A stretch of DNA of 64,000 nt from an uncultured Trueperaceae bacterium (GTDB lineage Bacteria > Deinococcota > Deinococci > Deinococcales > Trueperaceae), in assembly GCA_937873495.1 (NCBI GenBank), contig CALMXZ010000016.1, positions 62,001 through 126,000 of the forward strand, written 5' to 3'. Made by a program: the position numbers and the translations under genes. The notes under the pieces were generated by a model, which had not been told where the DNA came from, did not search any database, and was given only the letters and a program-made list of their open reading frames with translations. Below are positions 15,013 through 23,945 of this stretch, piece by piece (the first letter of the stretch is position 1; each line of letters starts with the position of its first letter).

Positions 15013-16359
15013 TCAAACCCCAGCTTGCAACCTACTCACGACAGACTCCAGCACCGCCTCATCACCCGACGCCCCACCTTTCAGGGCCACGACCTCTATC
15101 GGCCCTACCGTCGGCTCGACGCGACACAACGTCACGAACCCAGCCTCGTAGAGCGGGACCAACCTTCCTATTCCGATACGGCGTAGGACCGTCGCAGCCG
15201 TCATGCCCCCTACGAGCACCAACCCGCACTTACCACCAGCTGTAGCGAGAGACTCGACCAGAAGCTTCACCACCTCGGCGATCTGGTCCGGGAGGCGCCG
15301 CGCAGCAGCGCCATCGACGCCGCCGGCCGTCGGCCGAGGTGCGGAAAGTACGGCGGACCCGCTTTCATGCATCATCGCCAAGAGCCCTGCGGCCGAACTC
15401 TCGATCAAGTCAGGAGTCACGTCGACCCGGACGGGCCGCCGCGTCAGGCCGACGCCGCGACGCGTCAGGTAGTCGACCTGCTTCAGGGCGGCCGGCGAAG
15501 CGCTGCCGTTCACGACGATGACGGGTAGGCCGCTGGCGGGTATCCGGCTCCCGGTCTCGCTACTCCCAGGCCCGTCTATGGAAGGACCTCCGGCGCCGAG
15601 ACTCCTCGCGAGCAGCACCGCCCAGACTTCGGCCAGCCCCACCGCCCCGCAGAGCAGGTCGAGCCGGCGGCCTCGTGGGGTCGCTTCAAGGAAGTGGCTG
15701 ACCGCTCGGAAGGACGCTTCGTCGGGAGCGTCCAGCACCTCGACGCCGAGATCCTCGCGGAGCAACGACCCTTCACCGGCGATCGTCCGCGCGTTCGACT
15801 CCGCCCAGAAAGCGTCTTCGCTCCACTCCTCGACAGGCACCGAACGCGCGGTCGCTACTCCCGGCACCGAGAAGAGGTGCTCGACGTCGCTACTCTGCAA
15901 GCGCGCGAGCAACTCGTTCTCGAGCAGGGGTGATAGCTGAGCAGGTACCCCTTCCACGAGGATGACCCCGCCAGACACCGCGCGTCCGGCAGTCGGCGTT
16001 CCTGGCACCACTAGATAGTCCTGCGCTCCAAGCGCGACGGCGATGGCGGCCAACTCCTCCCCCACCTGGCCACGAAGCGACGAGTCGACGAACTTGAACA
16101 CGCGCCTCCGGCCCAGCTGCACAAGCGCGGTGACGGCACGCTCCACGGCGGCGCGTGCGGTGTGGGCGTCGGCGTTCCGGGTGTCAGTGCAGACTCCAAC
16201 GATCGACCCCTCGGAACCCCTTGACCCGACGAGGTCGAGCACACCGTCCACGCTCGTCGCGACGACGACCCGTAAGCCTGCGTTGGCCAACTTCCCGCCG
16301 ACCAGCGCGGCCCCCGTCAGGTCGTCGGCGATGAAACCCCAGTCGTTCGGAGCCCTCAC
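15013..16359 (-). CDS. Four-carbon acid sugar kinase family protein (OtnK/DUF1537)
   Basis: ATP-dependent kinase family for D-threonate, D-erythronate, 3-oxo-tetronate and related acid sugars. The N-terminal substrate domain starts GFIADDLTGAALVGGKLANA and contains FKFVDSSLRGQVGEELAAI. The C-terminal nucleotide domain has LVLVGGMTAATVLRRIG, where most members have GGDT or GGET, and ends VVALKGGASGDEAVL, which replaces the common KSG-FG motif. 448 residues. The GTG start overlaps the DppC stop by 4 bases; the open frame continues far upstream only as antisense-like filler inside the permease. It is the last gene of the UlaG/BtpA/creatininase/ABC operon and probably phosphorylates the imported compound or a product derived from it. 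The altered motifs suggest a divergent substrate. Confidence 0.87.
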   Translation of the reverse strand: MRAPNDWGFIADDLTGAALVGGKLANAGLRVVVATSVDGVLDLVGSRGSEGSIVGVCTDTRNADAHTARAAVERAVTALVQLGRRRVFKFVDSSLRGQVGEELAAIAVALGAQDYLVVPGTPTAGRAVSGGVILVEGVPAQLSPLLENELLARLQSSDVEHLFSVPGVATARSVPVEEWSEDAFWAESNARTIAGEGSLLREDLGVEVLDAPDEASFRAVSHFLEATPRGRRLDLLCGAVGLAEVWAVLLARSLGAGGPSIDGPGSSETGSRIPASGLPVIVVNGSASPAALKQVDYLTRRGVGLTRRPVRVDVTPDLIESSAAGLLAMMHESGSAVLSAPRPTAGGVDGAAARRLPDQIAEVVKLLVESLATAGGKCGLVLVGGMTAATVLRRIGIGRLVPLYEAGFVTLCRVEPTVGPIEVVALKGGASGDEAVLESVVSRLQAGV

Positions 16360-17243
16360 AGGAGGTGCCTGAGGCGCGGGTCCAACCGATCCCGCAGCCC
16401 GTCGCCCAGGAAGGTGACGCCTAGCACCGCGATAGTGATGGCGAGGCCCGGGAAGACGGCGACCCAGTAGTCGATGGTGAGATAGAGGCGGTTCTCGGCC
16501 AGCATCCTGCCCCAGCTTGGGGTCGGTGGAGGTACTCCCAGGCCGAGGAACGACAGGGACGCCTCCGTGATGATCATCCTGGCGATCTCGATCGGGAGCA
16601 GCACCAGGATGACGGTGAGGGCGTTCGGGAACAGATGGCGAGCGATGATGGCGGCATCGCTCGCGCCGAGGGCCCTGGCCGCATGTACGAACGGCTGCTC
16701 CTTGAGCCGGAGCACCACCGCCCTCACGACCCTGGCGTAGACCATCCAACCAGTGACGATCAGGGCCAGCATCACGTTCTGCATGCTCGGGCCCAGGGTG
16801 GCGACGAGAGCGAGAGCGAGGACGATGAGCGGGAAGGCCAGCATCAGGTCGACGAGCGCCATGATCACCGAGCCGATGCGGCCCTCGTAGTAGCCGGCGA
16901 TGAAACCCAGGAGCACCCCGAGCGCGGCCGCACCGAGCGCGGCGGCCGTGGACGTGAGGAGCGTCGTGCGAGCACCGTAGGCGATGCGACTCCAGACGTC
17001 CCGCCCCAGGTAGTCCGTTCCGAGTGGGTGGCCGGCGCTACCGCCGGCTTCCCAAGCCGGCGGCTGCCGCGCTGCCATGAGGTTCTGAGCGATCGGACTG
17101 GCGGTCGTTAGCACGGGTGCGAACACGGCGATCGCCAGCATGGCGACGGTCACGATCAGGCCGCCTCGCATGAGCCAGAGGCTGCCGACACGCCGTCGGG
17201 GGCGGCGCGCAGCTTGCGGGGCACTAGTGGCGTCGTCGGCCAT
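16356..17243 (-). CDS. Peptide-type ABC transporter permease (DppC-like)
   Basis: 295 residues. Arg-rich cytoplasmic N-terminus, one helix, HPLGTDYLGRDVWSRIAYGA, five helices, EAA loop ALGASDAAIIARHLFPNALT and FLGLGVPPPTPSWGRMLAEN. ATG 17243 shares one base with the upstream stop (TGATG); the upstream extension lies within DppB and is not permease sequence. It works with the DppB-like product to import the substrate of the UlaG/creatininase module. Confidence 0.93.
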   Translation of the reverse strand: MADDATSAPQAARRPRRRVGSLWLMRGGLIVTVAMLAIAVFAPVLTTASPIAQNLMAARQPPAWEAGGSAGHPLGTDYLGRDVWSRIAYGARTTLLTSTAAALGAAALGVLLGFIAGYYEGRIGSVIMALVDLMLAFPLIVLALALVATLGPSMQNVMLALIVTGWMVYARVVRAVVLRLKEQPFVHAARALGASDAAIIARHLFPNALTVILVLLPIEIARMIITEASLSFLGLGVPPPTPSWGRMLAENRLYLTIDYWVAVFPGLAITIAVLGVTFLGDGLRDRLDPRLRHLL

Positions 17244-18163
17244 CACGCTGTCCTGATCGTCGGGTCCAGAAGCCCGTACAGCGCGTCCACGATGATGTTT
17301 ATCCCGACCACGAACACTGCCATGAGGGTCACCGCCGCCTGAGTCACGGGGAAGTCTCGACCGGTGATGGCCTGCACCGTGAACAGGCCGAGCCCCGGCC
17401 ACTGGAACACGGTCTCGATGACGACAGCCTGGCCGAGCACGTGTCCGAGCTGGACCCCCGCGATGGTGATCACCGGGATGAGGGCGTTGCGCAGGCCGTG
17501 CTTGATCAGCAAGGTCGTGCGCCCAAGCCCTTTCGAACGCGCCGTGCGCATGTAGTCCTGGTTCAGGACCTCGAGGAGCGTGCCCCTCACCAGTCGTAGC
17601 TGAGTACCTACGAGGTACATGGCGGTCGTCACGGCGGGGAGTACCAGGCTCGCCAGACCCGCGGTGCGACCGGCCGTTGGGAACCAGCCCAGCCCGACCG
17701 AGAAGACGTTGATGAGCAAGATAGCCAACCAGAAGTTCGGGACCGCCTGACCCAGGACCGCCACGCCGAGTAGGCCTACATCCACCACCGTGCCCCTGGT
17801 AAGCGCCGCGACGACCCCAAGAGGGATGGCGACGACCAGGGCGAGGGCTACGGCGGCCATGCCGAGCTCGAACGTGGCAGGTAAGCGGGCGACGAGTAGA
17901 GGCAGGGCCGATTCACCGTGCCTGAGCGACTTCCCGAAGTCGCCTCTGACAGCTGAGCCAAGGAACCTGAAGTACTGAACAGGCAGTGGGTCGTCGAGGC
18001 CGAGGCGCTCTCGCATGGCAGCGATGTCGGCAGCGCTGGCCGATGGTGGCAGCATCAGCGCGGCCGGGTCCCCTGCCACCCGCGTCAGCCCGAAGACCAT
18101 AACGGTGACGCCAAAGACGACCAGCAGGCCCGTCAGGAGCCGACGCGCTAAGTAGGAAAGCAC
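17243..18163 (-). CDS. Peptide-type ABC transporter permease (DppB-like)
   Basis: 306 residues with the normal DppB plan: N-terminal helix LLTGLLVVFGVTVMVFGLTR, GDPAALMLPPSASAAD, DPLPVQYFRFLGSAVRGDFG, five helices, loop ARSKGLGRTTLLIKHGLRNA and ETVFQWPGLGLFTVQAI. The GTG start has GAGG five bases before it. 163 bases separate it from the binding-protein gene; that gap contains only a short stem (CGCCTC/GAGGCG at 18225-18243) and no other gene that I can see. Confidence 0.93.
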   Translation of the reverse strand: MLSYLARRLLTGLLVVFGVTVMVFGLTRVAGDPAALMLPPSASAADIAAMRERLGLDDPLPVQYFRFLGSAVRGDFGKSLRHGESALPLLVARLPATFELGMAAVALALVVAIPLGVVAALTRGTVVDVGLLGVAVLGQAVPNFWLAILLINVFSVGLGWFPTAGRTAGLASLVLPAVTTAMYLVGTQLRLVRGTLLEVLNQDYMRTARSKGLGRTTLLIKHGLRNALIPVITIAGVQLGHVLGQAVVIETVFQWPGLGLFTVQAITGRDFPVTQAAVTLMAVFVVGINIIVDALYGLLDPTIRTA

Positions 18164-18326
18164 TCTGGCCTCGTCCTACGCATGGCTCCTCCATGTCGCT
18201 ACCCACCGTGGCTTCACGCCCAAGCGCCTCCCGGGCCGAGGCGGAAAGCGCACCGCGAACGCGCCGGTGGGGCGCCTAGAGCTCAGACACCCCACCATAC
18301 GCACGTGCACGCGTATAACTCCTGGG

Positions 18327-19829
18327 TCAGTCCGCCAACGAGAGCGGGTAGAACCAGGGAACCTCGTCGGCCCGCAGCGTGAAGTTCACGCGATCGCTGG
18401 CACCCCACAGGGTGTCGACCTGGAAGAGGAACGCGTGCTGAGCGTCCTCCTTCATCAGTCTCTGAACCTCGCTATAGAGCTCGGCCCTTCGCGACGCGTC
18501 GAACGTCGACCTGATCTCTTGGATCAAGGCATTGACTTCCGGGTTCGAGTAGCGGCGGCTCATGTCGCCGGCCGCAAGCCACTCGACCAGCCAGAACGGC
18601 TCGAGGAACACGTCGCCGAGGCTGTAGACGTAGAGCGGTGCTGCCTTGTTCGCGCCTCTCTTCTCCTGGAACACACCTAGTTCGTAGGCGTTCTCTTTGA
18701 CGTCGATGCCTATCTGGGTCCAGTAGCCGGCCACTGCTTGCGAGAGCGCGTAGTGATCGGCGACGGAGCCGCTAAAGTAGTCGAACTCGATCGAGAACCC
18801 GTTGGGGTAACCGGCCTCAGCCAGTAGCGCCTTCGCCTTCTCCGGGTCATACGGGTATGGCTCGACGGAAGGGTCGAAGCCGAACGCCTGCGCCGAGATG
18901 ATCGTCGCGGCCGGCCTACCGAGTCCACCGAACAGACGGTCGATGATGGCTTGGCGATCGATGGCATAGTTGAGCGCCTGCCGGACCCTCACATCGTCGA
19001 GCGGCTTCACGGAGGCGTCGATGGATATGTAGAACACGCGCGATGCCGACACGCGTTCGACACGCAGCTCCGGACGCGAGTCGATCATGTCGACCATCAC
19101 GTGCGGAAGCCCCTCTATGAGGTCGACCTCGCCGGCGATCAGGGCCGCCACGCGCGTGGCGTCCTCGGCGATGGGCCTCACCACGATCTCCTTCACGCTC
19201 GGGGCGCCACGCCAGTAGTCCTCGTTGGCCGCGAGCACCAGGCGCTCGTTCTTCACCCACTCCTTCAAGACGAACGGTCCGGTTCCGACTGGGTGCGTGC
19301 CGAAGTCGTCACCAGCCTCCACGGTGTACACGGGCGGCAGCATCGGGCCGAAGAGTTCCGCGAGGCGCGCAGGGAGCAGCACGTCGGGGCTGACCGTATG
19401 GATGTCGACCGTGTAAGCGTCTACGACGTCGACGCCCGTGATGGTGTTGATCTGCGACCAGGTGGTGGCCGGGCTATCAGGATCGCCGGCCCGCTCGAGG
19501 GTGAAACGCACGGATTCGCTGTCGAAGGCCTCGCCGTTCTGGAAGGCCACGCCGTGGCGCAGGTGGAAACGCCAGGTAGTATCGCCTACCTGTTCCCAAG
19601 ATTCTGCCAGGCCGGGGACCAGGGTCCCGGCCGCGTCTCTCGCCGTAAGCCCGTCGAAGATGTTCGCCAGGAACGCTTCCGACTGGCGTCCGACCACCTT
19701 ATGCGGGTCAAGCGTGTTCGGTTCCGCCTTCACGGCAATCGTGACGGTCTGCCCGAGCGCGCTGCTCACAGCTACCGTCGTCGCTAGGATCAACAGCAGC
19801 CGCGCTGCCAGGTTCACGATGGATCGCAC
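18327..19829 (-). CDS. ABC transporter periplasmic substrate-binding protein, family 5
   Basis: 500 residues. Signal peptide MRSIVNLAARLLLILATTVA, processed near SSALG-Q. Mature hallmarks are KAEPNTLDPHKVVGRQSEAF, RHGVAFQNGEAFDSESVRF, VRQALNYAIDRQAIIDRLF and SIEFDYFSGSVADHYALSQ. GTG start with GGAGG at 6-base spacing. Co-directional with the creatininase, BtpA and UlaG genes, so its ligand is presumably the compound those enzymes degrade. Confidence 0.93.
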   Translation of the reverse strand: MRSIVNLAARLLLILATTVAVSSALGQTVTIAVKAEPNTLDPHKVVGRQSEAFLANIFDGLTARDAAGTLVPGLAESWEQVGDTTWRFHLRHGVAFQNGEAFDSESVRFTLERAGDPDSPATTWSQINTITGVDVVDAYTVDIHTVSPDVLLPARLAELFGPMLPPVYTVEAGDDFGTHPVGTGPFVLKEWVKNERLVLAANEDYWRGAPSVKEIVVRPIAEDATRVAALIAGEVDLIEGLPHVMVDMIDSRPELRVERVSASRVFYISIDASVKPLDDVRVRQALNYAIDRQAIIDRLFGGLGRPAATIISAQAFGFDPSVEPYPYDPEKAKALLAEAGYPNGFSIEFDYFSGSVADHYALSQAVAGYWTQIGIDVKENAYELGVFQEKRGANKAAPLYVYSLGDVFLEPFWLVEWLAAGDMSRRYSNPEVNALIQEIRSTFDASRRAELYSEVQRLMKEDAQHAFLFQVDTLWGASDRVNFTLRADEVPWFYPLSLAD

Positions 19830-19864
19830 TGTATGCCTCCGGGATCTCGACCAAGTAACGTCGT

Positions 19865-20599
19865 CTAGGTAGCCTCGAACGCCTCTTTCACTAGCTCAGT
19901 CATCACCTCCAGCCAGCGCGCGATCAAACGCTCACCTTTCTCCGCGGTAGCGGCCGATGCGTCTCCGAACACACCTGTCCGGCTGAACTCCCGCCACGGC
20001 ACGACGCGTCCCGCGTAGCCAGGCGGAACCTGCGGGTACTCGCTAGGAGCCAGTTCCATCCGGCAGGCGTCGGGGGCAACGGCCAGCATCAGCGAGGTCT
20101 CTATCTCGGCCGCATGGAAGTTGTTGCCGTCCCACAAGGGCGTTTCCGCGATCCCGTCCATCACCCTCTTGGTGGCCGGATAACAGATCCTCACGGTCGC
20201 CATGTCCGGGAAGAGCTCCAGGAGCTTGCGGGCCGCGGAGACCATGACCTGGGCGTTGCCCATATGGCCGCTCAGCAGGACCAGCCGGCGCACGCCGTGG
20301 CGGTGAAGGCTGTCGGCTACGTCTACCAACACCGCCTCCAGGGCGGCTGGGCTAAGGCTGATGGTGCCCGGGAACTCGCGGGCCGACCAGACTTGGCCGT
20401 AGTTGAGAGTGGGCAGGAACAGGCCGTCGCAGCTCTCCGCCAGGCGCCTAGCCCAGAACGACGCCATAACGTTGTCCGTCCCCATGCTCATGTGGGGACC
20501 GTGTTGCTCCGTGGAGCCCAGCGGCAGGATGACGGGGCGCGTAGCGGTCAGAGCGATCTCCGCCTCCGGCCACGTCATGGCGTCCAGGGCCCGGTTCAT
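19865..20599 (-). CDS. Creatininase / creatinine amidohydrolase family protein
   Basis: Family of metal-dependent amidohydrolases that open cyclic amides (creatinine, formamide ring of FAPy compounds) or deformylate; MftE peptidases also belong here. The N-terminal VILPLGSTEQHGPHMSMGTD carries the Glu and His metal ligands, LVLLSGHMGNAQ corresponds to the SGHGGN motif (one Gly replaced by Met), and NFHAAEIETSLML to the HAGExET motif. 244 residues, typical size, cytoplasmic. It lies between BtpA/SgcQ and the binding protein. True creatinine degradation seems unlikely given the neighbouring lactonase and acid-sugar kinase; a lactam or amide in the imported compound is more likely. Confidence 0.87.
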   Translation of the reverse strand: MNRALDAMTWPEAEIALTATRPVILPLGSTEQHGPHMSMGTDNVMASFWARRLAESCDGLFLPTLNYGQVWSAREFPGTISLSPAALEAVLVDVADSLHRHGVRRLVLLSGHMGNAQVMVSAARKLLELFPDMATVRICYPATKRVMDGIAETPLWDGNNFHAAEIETSLMLAVAPDACRMELAPSEYPQVPPGYAGRVVPWREFSRTGVFGDASAATAEKGERLIARWLEVMTELVKEAFEAT

Positions 20600-20675
20600 C
20601 CTGGTGCGGCCCTGGTTGATCGGTCGGCACCCGTCGGCACCAGCTCAAGCGGGGTCTTACCGCGGCTCCGATAGC

Positions 20676-21503
20676 TCATCCTGCTACTGCAGCTCCGTTG
20701 CCTCGCAAGGTGTTCACGACGCCCATGAACTCCTTCACCCTCGAAGCGTCGATCTCGTTCCACGTGACGCCTGCACGCTTGAAGGAGGAGCCTACGATCG
20801 CCCCGTCGGCGTTCTCGAGCATCTGCTTGACGTTCGCCACCCTCACGCCCGTGTTGGCGAACACAGGCGTGTTGGGTAAGCCGGCCTTCGCCTCCTTGAG
20901 CCAGGCGGGTGACACCTCGGTGCCGGCGGTCTGGCCGGATACGCAAACGGCATCGGCCAGAGAGCTGAACACGGACGTGGCCGCGATGGTCGAAAGCGAG
21001 CGGTCGCCGACGGATACCGAGAACTCCGGCACGATGTTGAACAGCAGCCGTATGTGATCGGCTCCGATGTTGCGTCTGAAGCGCAGCGCCGCGCCTGGAT
21101 CGCCGCTCCACAAGCCCATGTCACCCGCGTACGTTCCGGTGAAGACCTCACGTACGAAGCTGGCGCCCGTCGCGTGGGCGACCGCTATGGCGGCGATCGG
21201 ATCCCAGAGGAAGTCGATCCCGAAGGGAACCGAGATGTCGCGCGTGGCTTCGGCGACGACCTTCGTCATCGCAGCGACTATCTCCGGCCCCATCTGAAGC
21301 TGGTAGGGCCGGTCGTTCTCGTTGCAGAACAGCACCCCGTCGACGCCACCACTGGCCAGGCCGGAAAGGTCGGCGAGCGCGCTGTCGATGATCTTGCTCA
21401 TCCCAGCGGAGCTGTCGTACAGGGGCGTGCCGGGCAGCGCCGGGAGGTGGACCATCCCGACGATAGGCTTCTCGGTTCCGTATACCTCGGTCAACCAGGA
21501 CAT
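20676..21503 (-). CDS. BtpA/SgcQ family TIM-barrel protein
   Basis: 275 residues. Opens with KPIVGMVHLPALPGTPLYD, the signature of the BtpA family, then VDGVLFCNENDRPYQLQMG, VPFGIDFLWDPIAAIAVAHA, FVREVFTGTYAGDMGLW and a C-terminal ADGAIVGSSFKRAGV phosphate-binding-like loop. BtpA was named for photosystem I biogenesis, but in heterotrophs the family (E. coli SgcQ) sits in sugar catabolic operons with unknown reaction. Here it stands beside a phosphorylated-lactone hydrolase and a kinase, which favours a role on a phosphorylated intermediate, perhaps as aldolase or isomerase. GGAG seven bases ahead supports the ATG. Confidence 0.87.
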   Translation of the reverse strand: MSWLTEVYGTEKPIVGMVHLPALPGTPLYDSSAGMSKIIDSALADLSGLASGGVDGVLFCNENDRPYQLQMGPEIVAAMTKVVAEATRDISVPFGIDFLWDPIAAIAVAHATGASFVREVFTGTYAGDMGLWSGDPGAALRFRRNIGADHIRLLFNIVPEFSVSVGDRSLSTIAATSVFSSLADAVCVSGQTAGTEVSPAWLKEAKAGLPNTPVFANTGVRVANVKQMLENADGAIVGSSFKRAGVTWNEIDASRVKEFMGVVNTLRGNGAAVAG

Positions 21504-21577
21504 GCTCTCTCCTTAGGTGATGGCGTTCACTTGAAGCCGCTACGTGCCTAGGCGTACGCGGCCCAGGCGACTGCTAC

Positions 21578-22639
21578 TCAGAGCAGGGCTGGGAACGGCA
21601 GGTCGGGCTCGTGGCTGAAGGCGTCCTCGAAGCCGCGCCGGTGGTTGTAGATGAGACGGTCGGCATGGTCGGGGTATACGAACTTCCCGCCTACCTGCCA
21701 GATGAAGGGCTTGAAGGTGTATTGCAAACGGTCCTTGCGCATATTCCAGAGCACGATGATCTCGTTGGGGTCGCCCTGAAAGTTGCTCCATATGTCGTGA
21801 TGGACCGGCATGACGACCTTGGCGTTGAGGCTTTCCGCCGCCCTGAGGATGTCGTGCGACGACATCTTGTCTGTCATGCCTCGCGGGTTGTCCCCGAAGG
21901 CGCACAGCGCCACGTCGACCCGATGCTCGTTGCCGTGCCGCGCGAACCAGTTGGAGTAGTGAGAATCGCCGGCTAGATAGACGTTGCCTCCTGGCGTCTT
22001 GACCAGGTAGTTGACGGCTTTCTCGTTCATGTCCTGGACGGGTTGCCCGCGCATCTCGACTCCGGCCGGAGCGGTCACTAGGGCCGTCCTGTCGAACGCC
22101 TCGAGCACCACTATCTCCAGGTCCTTGAACTTGAGCGTGTCGCCAGGCCGCACCACTACGCAACGGTCTTCTGGCACTCCCCAAGAGAGCCACGTCTGAA
22201 CGCTCGACTGCGGTCCTACGAAGGGTACGTCGGGTGAGCAGTTCGCCAGCACGGCCGCGGCGACGTTCTTGTCTATGTGGTCGCTGTGGTTGTGGGTGGA
22301 GAGCACGGCGTCGACCTCGCGGATGGCGAACGGATCCAAGACGCACACCGAGTTCCGCAGGTTCGGTTGAGGCTTGCGGGCGCCGATCGCACGCGCGTGC
22401 TGATGGTGGGGCGGCATATCAGGAAGGTTCTTCGTACGCTTACCGGTCCCGACCCACAGATCGACACACAGGTTGGCCCCTCCCTCGGTCTTCACCCACA
22501 CCCCGGTGCAGCCAAGCCACCAAAGCGCGAACGTGCCGGGCTGGACTACCTCGCTAGCGATCTCTTCGTTCAGCCACGTGCCCCATTCGGGGAACGTCTC
22601 CAGAATCCACGACTCCCTTGTGATGCTGCTGATCGTCAC
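21578..22639 (-). CDS. ulaG: UlaG-like metallo-beta-lactamase-fold lactonase
   Basis: Closely resembles L-ascorbate-6-phosphate lactonase UlaG in length (353 residues) and motifs. [19 protein letters not shown] opens the protein, [19 protein letters not shown] contains the HxHxDH metal motif, and GWGVPE-type [41 protein letters not shown] and [20 protein letters not shown] supply the remaining ligands. The usual partners for ascorbate use (UlaA/B/C, UlaD-F) are absent, so another phosphorylated lactone or cyclic substrate is likely. GTG start with GGAGGG six bases upstream. First gene of the operon, directly behind a promoter and a SorC-type operator. Confidence 0.87.
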   Translation of the reverse strand: MTISSITRESWILETFPEWGTWLNEEIASEVVQPGTFALWWLGCTGVWVKTEGGANLCVDLWVGTGKRTKNLPDMPPHHQHARAIGARKPQPNLRNSVCVLDPFAIREVDAVLSTHNHSDHIDKNVAAAVLANCSPDVPFVGPQSSVQTWLSWGVPEDRCVVVRPGDTLKFKDLEIVVLEAFDRTALVTAPAGVEMRGQPVQDMNEKAVNYLVKTPGGNVYLAGDSHYSNWFARHGNEHRVDVALCAFGDNPRGMTDKMSSHDILRAAESLNAKVVMPVHHDIWSNFQGDPNEIIVLWNMRKDRLQYTFKPFIWQVGGKFVYPDHADRLIYNHRRGFEDAFSHEPDLPFPALL

Positions 22640-22685
22640 CCTAGACCCTCCAGACTGTCTGGGCTCATCGCCCTCGATGGCACCA

Positions 22686-22715
22686 ATCCTAGGCGGATGC
22701 GACCGAAGTTGTCAA
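22686..22715 (-). promoter_or_regulatory. Promoter of the ulaG operon
   Basis: Minus strand TTGACA (22715-22710), 18-base spacer, TAGGAT (22691-22686). The -35 is embedded in CTTGACAAC as at two other promoters in the window. The operator TTGCACATTTGTGCAA lies just upstream of the -35 (17 bases). Confidence 0.65.
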
Positions 22716-22732
22716 GACGAATTCGCACTGGC

Positions 22733-22748
22733 TTGCACATTTGTGCAA
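22733..22748. promoter_or_regulatory. SorC-type operator O1 (ulaG side)
   Basis: TTGCACATTTGTGCAA has perfect 7-base arms TTGCACA and TGTGCAA around TT. The core is shared with the second palindrome next to the regulator gene. Position upstream of the ulaG -35 suits either activation or looping with O2. Confidence 0.7.
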
Positions 22749-22895
22749 ATGAGACCGCCGCGCTGGTTCTGCGTGAAGCGACCCACATCATAGATAAACC
22801 CAGTGCTGAACGGAATTATCTCCGTAAGGCCGGACGCCGAGCCATCCCAAATCGCCCGGAAGCCCTGAGCCAACCGGACCCATCGGGTACAACGA

Positions 22896-22909
22896 TGCAC
22901 ATATGTGCA
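22896..22909. promoter_or_regulatory. SorC-type operator O2 (regulator side)
   Basis: TGCACATATGTGCA is a perfect 14-base palindrome, 12 bases before the regulator ATG. It is about 160 bases from O1, with the same TGCACAT half-site. A weak TACAAC at 22888-22893 would be the regulator's own -10, so O2 would overlap the transcript start and give autoregulation. Confidence 0.72.
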
Positions 22910-22921
22910 AGAATGGGAAGC

Positions 22922-23899
22922 ATGAAGGCAGCCGGTACCGACCAGACCCAGCAGGAACCAGCGAACGGCTCGCCGGCGGCGGCCGCGCTCATGCTCGAGG
23001 CCGCTCGCCTCTACTACGAACAGGACCAGACCCAGGGCGAGATCGCACTCAGGCTCGGAACATCACGCTCCACGGTGTCGCGGTTGTTGCGCGACGCCCG
23101 GCGCCTTGGAGTAGTGCGCATCACCCTCGACTACCAATGGGCACGCGACAAGACCCTCGAGGCCGGCCTCGTGAGTCGTTTCGGCTTACGCGAAGCCAGG
23201 GTGTTGCAGAACCCCAGCTACACCCACGAAGAGCTCCTGGACGGCCTAGGACGCCTCGCGGCAGACCTGGTCGCGGGCGAGGTCCGCGAAGGGATGATCC
23301 TCGGCGTCTCATACGGTCACTCGATAGCGGCGACCGTGGCGCATCTACAACCGCGGGAACGCGTCCGCATGACCGTGGTCCAGATCATAGGCGCGTTAGG
23401 CTCTGCCGACCCGCGCATAGAGGGGAGCGATCTGACCCGTGAACTCGCCCTGGCCTTCGGCGGCGAGTACCGTTACCTGTTCGCACCCCTCATGGTCGAG
23501 AGCGAGCGCGCACGGGACGTGATCCTCCAAGAGCCGCTCGTCCGTGAGACGATCGACCTCGGTCGGGCCGCCGACCTGGTGCTGATAGGCATCGGCTCCC
23601 CCAGCTCCGTGAGCTTCTGGTCCGGCTACCTGTCGCACTACGACCTCTCGAAACTAAGGCTCAAGGGGGCCGTAGGCCATATGTGCGCGGAGTTCTTCGA
23701 CCACGATGGGAAGGTTCTCGACATCCCCATCAACAAGCGATCGGTGAGCATCGGCCTGGAGTCGCTCCGTGCCGCCAAACGCGTGGTAGCCGTGGCTGGC
23801 GGTCCCGAGAAGGCCGACGCCATCGCGGCGGCCCTAAGAGGTGGCTACATCGACGTGCTGGTGACCGACGAGTTCGCGGCTCGGAGTGCGCTGGGGTGA
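22922..23899 (+). CDS. SorC/DeoR-family transcriptional regulator
   Basis: 325 residues. N-terminal helix-turn-helix at about 15-60 (AARLYYEQDQTQGEIALRLG, then TSRSTVSRLLRDARRLGVV), followed by the sugar-phosphate-binding domain (EVREGMILGVSYGHSIAATV; LVLIGIGSPSSVSFWSGYL; GAVGHMCAEFFDHDGKVLDI; VAVAGGPEKADAIAAALRGG). It is divergent from ulaG and flanked by two matching palindromes, so it almost certainly controls that operon, probably in response to a phosphorylated intermediate made by the operon's kinase. ATG 22922 gives the usual length; ATG 22913 is an in-frame alternative nine bases earlier. Confidence 0.92.
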   Translation: MKAAGTDQTQQEPANGSPAAAALMLEAARLYYEQDQTQGEIALRLGTSRSTVSRLLRDARRLGVVRITLDYQWARDKTLEAGLVSRFGLREARVLQNPSYTHEELLDGLGRLAADLVAGEVREGMILGVSYGHSIAATVAHLQPRERVRMTVVQIIGALGSADPRIEGSDLTRELALAFGGEYRYLFAPLMVESERARDVILQEPLVRETIDLGRAADLVLIGIGSPSSVSFWSGYLSHYDLSKLRLKGAVGHMCAEFFDHDGKVLDIPINKRSVSIGLESLRAAKRVVAVAGGPEKADAIAAALRGGYIDVLVTDEFAARSALG

Positions 23900-23945
23900 G
23901 GCCCCTATCACCATGTTCGGAAGTGCTGCCGTCCGTTTACAAGCG

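Noticed and set aside
18225-18243. Short stem between the third binding-protein and permease genes as a confirmed regulatory hairpin
   Set aside because: Only six base pairs in very GC-rich DNA; chance occurrence is likely, so it is mentioned but not listed as a feature.
20676-21503. Photosystem I biogenesis role suggested by the BtpA name
   Set aside because: No photosynthesis gene is present; the gene sits in a catabolic operon, as SgcQ does.
21578-22639. Ordinary ascorbate utilisation (ula) operon
   Set aside because: The PTS transporter and UlaD/E/F enzymes are absent; the importer and partners are of other families.
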